From Tindallia magadiensis (GTDB lineage Bacteria > Bacillota > Clostridia > Peptostreptococcales > Tindalliaceae), in the NCBI RefSeq assembly GCF_900113635.1, contig NZ_FOQA01000001.1, positions 496,001 to 560,000 of the forward strand: a DNA stretch of 64,000 nt, in the 5' to 3' direction. Shown piece after piece: positions 59,635 to 64,000 of the stretch. The notes beneath the pieces are model-generated. The model was not told the origin of the DNA. It saw only the letters and a program-made list of their open reading frames with translations, and made no database searches. Numbering within the stretch: the first letter of the stretch is position 1; each line of letters opens with the position of its first letter. The position numbers were made by a program, and so were the translations under genes.

Positions 59635-61410
59635 TTATTGTGCCGCGTTTCTTCCAGCTATTCTTCCGAAAACAATCAGGTCAGATATAGCATTTCCTCC
59701 CAATCTGTTTTTACCGTGAACGCCTCCGGTTACCTCACCTGCCGCATAAAGACCTTCAATCCATTCACCTTCTGTTGAAATAACTTTAGCATCTCCATTG
59801 ATTCTTAATCCACCCATAGTATGATGGATCGCCGGTGTTACCTGTTGGATATAGTAGGGTCCTTCTTTTAGAGCAGCTAAATTACCTCTTCTTTGGAAAT
59901 CTTCATCTTCGCCTTTTTCTACAAAACCATTATATCTCTCAATGGTGCTTTTTAAGGTTTCAGCATCAATTTCAAAAAATGCGGCGGCTTCTTCGATGGT
60001 ATCAGCCTTAACCACTAGCCCATATTTTTCTAAGTTCTCAAATTCTGTTAAGTAACTATCCATATTGCTGTTATTTCTAATCGTCTCATCCCACATAAGG
60101 TAGCCAAATGTATCTTCCTGAGCTAAAATCGCTTCAGAAATCACATCTCTTCGGTCCATTTCTTCAACAAACCGCTCGCCGCCTTTATTAACTAAAATAG
60201 CTCCATCAAACCTAGTATCAGCAACATATGATAAGTGGCCTGTCAGTGGGTTACAGGTTGGGTAAGTTTGTACAAATGCCATGTCTGTTACATCCGCTCC
60301 AATTTCCTGACCCAGAATAATTCCATCACCAGTAGCACCCTTTTGATTGGTGGATTTATAGCGATCATCAATCACATCATTATATTTTTGCACCATTTCT
60401 AAGTTCGCACCAAAACCACCAGTGGTTAGCACTACACCGTTTGTTCCATAGAAATTAATCATTTTGCCTTCAGGATTTTCAGCACTAACTCCAATAACCC
60501 TGTTATTTTCATCCACTATAAGGTCATTTGCTTTCGTTTTCGTGTAGAGTGGAATTTCCATCTCATGAACTTTTCTTTCCAACTTCTGAATTAACTCTAT
60601 GCCTGATCCTCCAATAGGATATATGGCTCTTGGTACAGAATGTCCTCCAAAGTGCATAAGATAATCTTCAATAAACTCTACTCCAACATAATCTCTCAAC
60701 CATTCTCCGTCTGCTGAAATGTTTTCTGCCATGATTCGAACTAATTCTTCATTACCTTCATAATCTCCACCACTTAAGGTGTCTTCAATATACTGCTCTA
60801 CGCTATCTTCCACACCCATCAATTCTTGAACCCAGCTATTAGGTGCGTTAAATTCACCTCCAGAAACCAAGGTGTTTCCTCCCACAAATGGTTTTTTTTC
60901 TATAATTGCCACATTTGCTCCCTGAGATTTTGCTTCAATCGCAGCAATCATTCCTGCTCCACCAGCGCCTACCACTACCACATCATATTCTTTTTCTTCA
61001 TCAGCAACACCGAAGCGTAAGCTAATCTTTTTTCCTTGTTCCAGGTATTCGTCCGTTGCTCCTGCCTGTTCCAATGCATTTCTTACCGCATTACGAAATC
61101 CTACGGAAGTGATCGTAGCCCCAGACACAGTATCAATATTAGTGCTATTGTGTTCTACCATCATATCCTTTAACTCGCCAAAGATAGAATCCGATAAAAC
61201 CGGCGTTTCTTTATGACTTATTACTTCAATGTCTTTAATTTTTCCATCCTCAACCGTCACTTCTGTTTGGATTTCTGCATTGTGGCCTTGGCCAACACCA
61301 CTAAAAACGCCATCTTCCAATTGTGCTGCTGTAGACGAGCCACACCCAGCCATTACGGTTAGTAATAACATCACAATCAATAAAAAAGATATTTTTTTCA
61401 CATTCTTCAT
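59635..61410 (-). CDS. Lipoprotein flavin reductase: FMN-binding plus fumarate-reductase-type FAD domain
   Basis: A 591-residue exported flavoprotein. A signal segment ends in the lipobox VMAGC (Cys23). Residues about 30-115 form an FMN_bind domain with DTVSGAT (93-99), where ApbE attaches FMN to Thr99. From 143 on there is an FAD_binding_2 domain (VVVVGAGGAGMIAAIEA, GGFGANLEMVQKYN, RLGGNAISDLIVFGR) of the fumarate/urocanate reductase family. Electrons would pass from the covalent FMN to FAD and then to an external acceptor such as fumarate or another unsaturated acid. The ATG at 61410 has AGGAGGG upstream. Next to a two-component system, it is probably induced by its acceptor. Confidence 0.92.
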   Translation of the reverse strand: MKNVKKISFLLIVMLLLTVMAGCGSSTAAQLEDGVFSGVGQGHNAEIQTEVTVEDGKIKDIEVISHKETPVLSDSIFGELKDMMVEHNSTNIDTVSGATITSVGFRNAVRNALEQAGATDEYLEQGKKISLRFGVADEEKEYDVVVVGAGGAGMIAAIEAKSQGANVAIIEKKPFVGGNTLVSGGEFNAPNSWVQELMGVEDSVEQYIEDTLSGGDYEGNEELVRIMAENISADGEWLRDYVGVEFIEDYLMHFGGHSVPRAIYPIGGSGIELIQKLERKVHEMEIPLYTKTKANDLIVDENNRVIGVSAENPEGKMINFYGTNGVVLTTGGFGANLEMVQKYNDVIDDRYKSTNQKGATGDGIILGQEIGADVTDMAFVQTYPTCNPLTGHLSYVADTRFDGAILVNKGGERFVEEMDRRDVISEAILAQEDTFGYLMWDETIRNNSNMDSYLTEFENLEKYGLVVKADTIEEAAAFFEIDAETLKSTIERYNGFVEKGEDEDFQRRGNLAALKEGPYYIQQVTPAIHHTMGGLRINGDAKVISTEGEWIEGLYAAGEVTGGVHGKNRLGGNAISDLIVFGRIAGRNAAQ

Positions 61411-61596
61411 CAAAAACCCTCCTGTAATAGATATTTGCTTCTCTATTATTTTAACCAGAGATTCTGTTTCTGTATTTACACTTAAAAGAGGTTTTTTGAC
61501 TTTTTCCCTACACTTTCTACCCAAGAATATTTCCGTTTTTTGCTCACAGTCCAGTGACTACTTATCAGGACAGCTATCCTAACGATAGAGGTTAAC

Positions 61597-61630
61597 AAAA
61601 AGCCCACAACTCTATTCCAGAGTCATGGGC
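61597..61630 (-). terminator. Intrinsic terminator of the broken chemoreceptor gene
   Basis: On the minus strand GCCCATGACTCT pairs with AGAGTTGTGGGC (12 bp with two G-U pairs), followed by TTTTTG. Confidence 0.85.
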
Positions 61631-61701
61631 GCTTAAAATTAATGGTTCAGCTTCAATACCTCTTTAAGATTGGCTTTTATCTTTACATCACCTGTATCGT
61701 T

Positions 61702-63714
61702 CTATACTTTAAATTTGCTAATAAGAATGCGCAAATCTTCTGCCACAGAAGCTAGGCTTTCTCCTGAATTAGCAATTTCTTCAATGGTTGCTGCCTGTTC
61801 CTCCATTGATGCTGAAGCTTCCTCGGTTCCTGCTGCATTTTCTTCTGATATAGCTGATAGGTTTTGAACCAGCTGTATAATGCTGTCTTTATTTTGTGTC
61901 ATAAGTTCTGCTGAATGGTTTAACCTTTCTACAGCATTTTCTACAAGTTCTGTAGCTTCGGCTATCCCAACAAATTTTGTTTCGGTTTTCTTTACACTCT
62001 CTGTCTGTTCTCCAATGATGGCCTTAACGTCATCCATACTACTTACTGCAAGTTCAGATTTAGATTTCAATTCATCAATAACAACTTTTATATCACCTGT
62101 AAATCGATTTGAGTCTTCTGCCAATTTCCTTATTTCTTCTGCAACAACAGCAAATCCTTTACCAGCTTCTCCTGCTCTTGCAGCTTCTATCGCTGCGTTA
62201 AGAGCAAGAAGGTTAGTCTGATCAGCGATGCTTTGAATCATCGCGCTTGCTGTCTCTATTTTTTCTGCACTTGCATTGTTGCTCAAAATAATCTCATATA
62301 TGTTTGAAGAAGCTTCATTTGTTTTTTGAGTCTTTCCAACAAGCTCTCTTAATATACTAAATCCTTCTTCTTTTTCAGTATGAATTCTTACTGCCGCTTT
62401 ATTCAACTCTTCTATATTCTTTGCATCTTCATCCAACAGGTTCCCTAGCTGTTCAATATTGTTCGCTGTATTTTCAGTATCTTTTGCTTGATCGCTAGCT
62501 CCCCTTGCAATTTCTTCAATGGTTCTTGCCACTTCTTCTGATGCTGTAGCCGCCTGCTGTGATGTGGCAATTAGCTCTTCAGATGATGATGCTACCAATT
62601 CTGCTTTTTCTGACGTTTCTATAACAAAATTTCGGATATTTTCTTCCATTTTTACCATTTCCCGCGCCATGCTCCCAGTTTCATCTTTACCGTCAATGTA
62701 TTTTAAGCAAGGATTATTCTTATCGTAAATAAAATCTAGTCCCGAAAGTTTTTGTATAGCTGAAGTCACAGCAGCAACTGGCTTAGCAATAGTGCCACTC
62801 GCAAAATAGGTTACAATTACCCCTAGTACTATTGCTCCGATAACTAACCCAATTAAAAGGTTTTTCATAGCATTTACTCTTGCTAAAATTTCATCTTATT
62901 CAACAGCAACCACTGTAATCCAAGGGCTCCCCTCTATAGGAGCAAAGCCCACTATTCTATTTGATTCGCCAAAAGAATAGCCCCCACTACCGGATTCTCG
63001 AAGTAACATCTGGTTCTCTGTAAACTCTGCCCGCTCCTTAAATTCGGGATTTTTTTGAGCTTCTTGTATAATATTAAGCTGATTCAAAACATTATCGATA
63101 TCATAATCTCCTACTATTGTGCCTTCATTGTTTACAACATAGGCAAAACCCGTTTCTCCAACTGGAATTTCGTTTGCAATGCGGGATAAAACCGCTCCTT
63201 CTCTAACCCCATAAAAAACACCTGTCTGCTGTCCATCTAAATCGATTGGAACAGCATATATGATAATGGGCTCTTCAGTTGTACGACTAATAATCACATC
63301 TGAAACATTAGGTTCTCCATTCAATGCTCTTTGAAAATAATCTCTTTCACTAACATTTAGTTCTATTCCCGATCGATCCAACTGAACTGCGTTCCCCTCA
63401 AAGTCAGCAAATGTAAAGCACTCATATCCTGCTCTTTCAGCTTCCTGCTCCAGAAAAGCCACCTGTTCTTCATATGATATTTCGCCATGCTGAAAAACAA
63501 TGTTTTCAGCAATCCCTTCCAAATATAAAAGCTGTGCATTAACCACAGAACCTATGTATCTTGCTTCTATTTCTGCTACTGTTTGTAAATCATTATGAGC
63601 ATCTTCTAATAGTTCATTACTGACAATTCTTATAGCAACAAAGCCGATTACTCCTGTTATCACCAATATTACCACTGTAAAAATCGCTATTAATCTTGTT
63701 TTAATTGTTTTCAT
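61702..63714 (-). pseudogene. Methyl-accepting chemotaxis protein gene interrupted by an in-frame TAA
   Basis: One receptor gene split by a stop. The first part (62896-63714) encodes a membrane helix and a Cache sensor up to PWITVVAVE, then TAA at 62898-62896. The same frame goes on without any shift: [16 protein letters not shown], which is membrane helix 2, then HAMP and a full MA domain ([18 protein letters not shown]) to 61702. Read through, the protein would have 670 residues and align end to end with the receptor at 699-2696. A single base change (for example CAA or AAA to TAA) explains it. An internal ATG at 62868 could give a separate sensorless signalling part, but no Shine-Dalgarno is near. 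A sequencing error is possible. Confidence 0.9.
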
Positions 63715-63896
63715 GTTGTACCCCTTCGTTGTATAATTTTTCTTTTATAATCGTAATGTTTTAATCCTCCTTTTAGGGCAAAAAATCTTCTAAATAAAAG
63801 CTAGGAATATCTTGTATGAAACTGACTGCTATGATCTTACGCTTTATTCCTAAGCGTTTTAATAGAAATTTCCTTCTCTCCCAAACCCAAATTGGT

Positions 63897-63925
63897 ATTA
63901 TATTCTGTGGATTTCTGTATGTCAA
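63897..63925 (-). promoter_or_regulatory. Consensus sigma-A promoter of the broken chemoreceptor gene
   Basis: On the minus strand TTGACA, exactly 17 bases, TATAAT. Transcription should start near 63890, about 175 bases before the receptor ATG. The 286 bases from 63715 to the window end otherwise show no convincing gene. Confidence 0.85.
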
Positions 63926-64000
63926 GCAGTTTAATGGCAACGTGTGGTTATTCTGCGATAATGTCATGCTATTTCTGTTCCCACAGACTTTAAACACACG

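Noticed and set aside
62896-62898. Stop-codon recoding (selenocysteine or pyrrolysine) at the TAA in the chemoreceptor
   Set aside because: Recoding uses TGA or TAG, not TAA; the protein class has no such residue. A nonsense mutation or read error is simpler.
63773-63997. A 74-codon minus-strand frame upstream of the broken chemoreceptor
   Set aside because: A perfect promoter (TTGACA-N17-TATAAT) lies inside it and would start transcription within the frame; no ribosome site or recognisable family.
1-64000. CRISPR arrays, insertion sequences, prophage, tRNA or rRNA genes
   Set aside because: No regularly spaced repeats, transposase or integrase motifs, or recognisable tRNA/rRNA sequences were seen on either strand.

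Overview
The window looks like a chromosomal segment of a low-GC, anaerobic, motile Firmicute, most likely of class Clostridia. The reasons are AT-rich DNA, strong GGAGG ribosome binding sites, TTG/GTG starts, consensus sigma-A promoters, a sigma-D type chemotaxis promoter, a ferredoxin-dependent 2-oxoacid oxidoreductase, flavin-based anaerobic reductase genes, methyl-accepting chemotaxis proteins and SpoIIIE/FtsK. The genus cannot be fixed from sequence alone. I see no rRNA, tRNA, CRISPR array, transposase, prophage or plasmid origin.

Layout. 0-5 kb: panD, a membrane chemoreceptor, an HI0933-type flavoprotein that seems to start at ATT, and a soluble chemoreceptor with its own sigma-D promoter. 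5-11 kb: a DUF975 membrane protein, an FtsK/SpoIIIE translocase and a beta-propeller diguanylate cyclase. 11-15 kb: a four-gene minus-strand operon (CC-motif small protein, YeiH-type exporter, class V PLP enzyme lacking the desulfurase cysteine, deoC). 15-31 kb: MATE pump, universal stress protein, thrC, a Ser/Thr kinase, glycogen debranching enzyme, cytochrome b5-like lipoprotein, MFS transporter, NAD-kinase-like protein, SurA-like lipoprotein, PII-like protein and NhaC antiporter with a long leader. 31-42 kb: small metabolic genes, a U32 peptidase-family protein, korAB, glutaredoxin, thioesterase, RidA, class II photolyase and hutG. 42-47 kb: padR-psuK-psuG, an AraC/GyrI-like regulator, and a FetAB-type ABC exporter. 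47-51 kb: divergent biotin genes bioY-bioD-bioA and bioB around one operator. 51-64 kb: a Dcu C4-dicarboxylate carrier behind a long leader, a radical SAM protein, ChrA, a second MATE pump with an attenuator-like leader, a YesM/YesN-type two-component system beside a lipoprotein flavin reductase, and a chemoreceptor gene broken by an in-frame TAA.

How the parts fit. Several regulatory circuits can be read directly. One operator type lies at the same distance downstream of the promoters of padR-psuKG and of the fetAB-like genes, suggesting a shared regulon. The biotin control region is a 15-bp inverted repeat whose two arms each carry the -35 box of one of two divergent promoters, as expected for BirA control. 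The MATE, nhaC and dcuB genes have promoters well upstream of the start codon and folded leaders. The flavin reductase (lipobox, FMN-attachment SGAT motif, FAD domain) next to a Cache-domain sensor kinase suggests inducible use of an external electron acceptor. These functional links are inference; the motifs are seen in the sequence.
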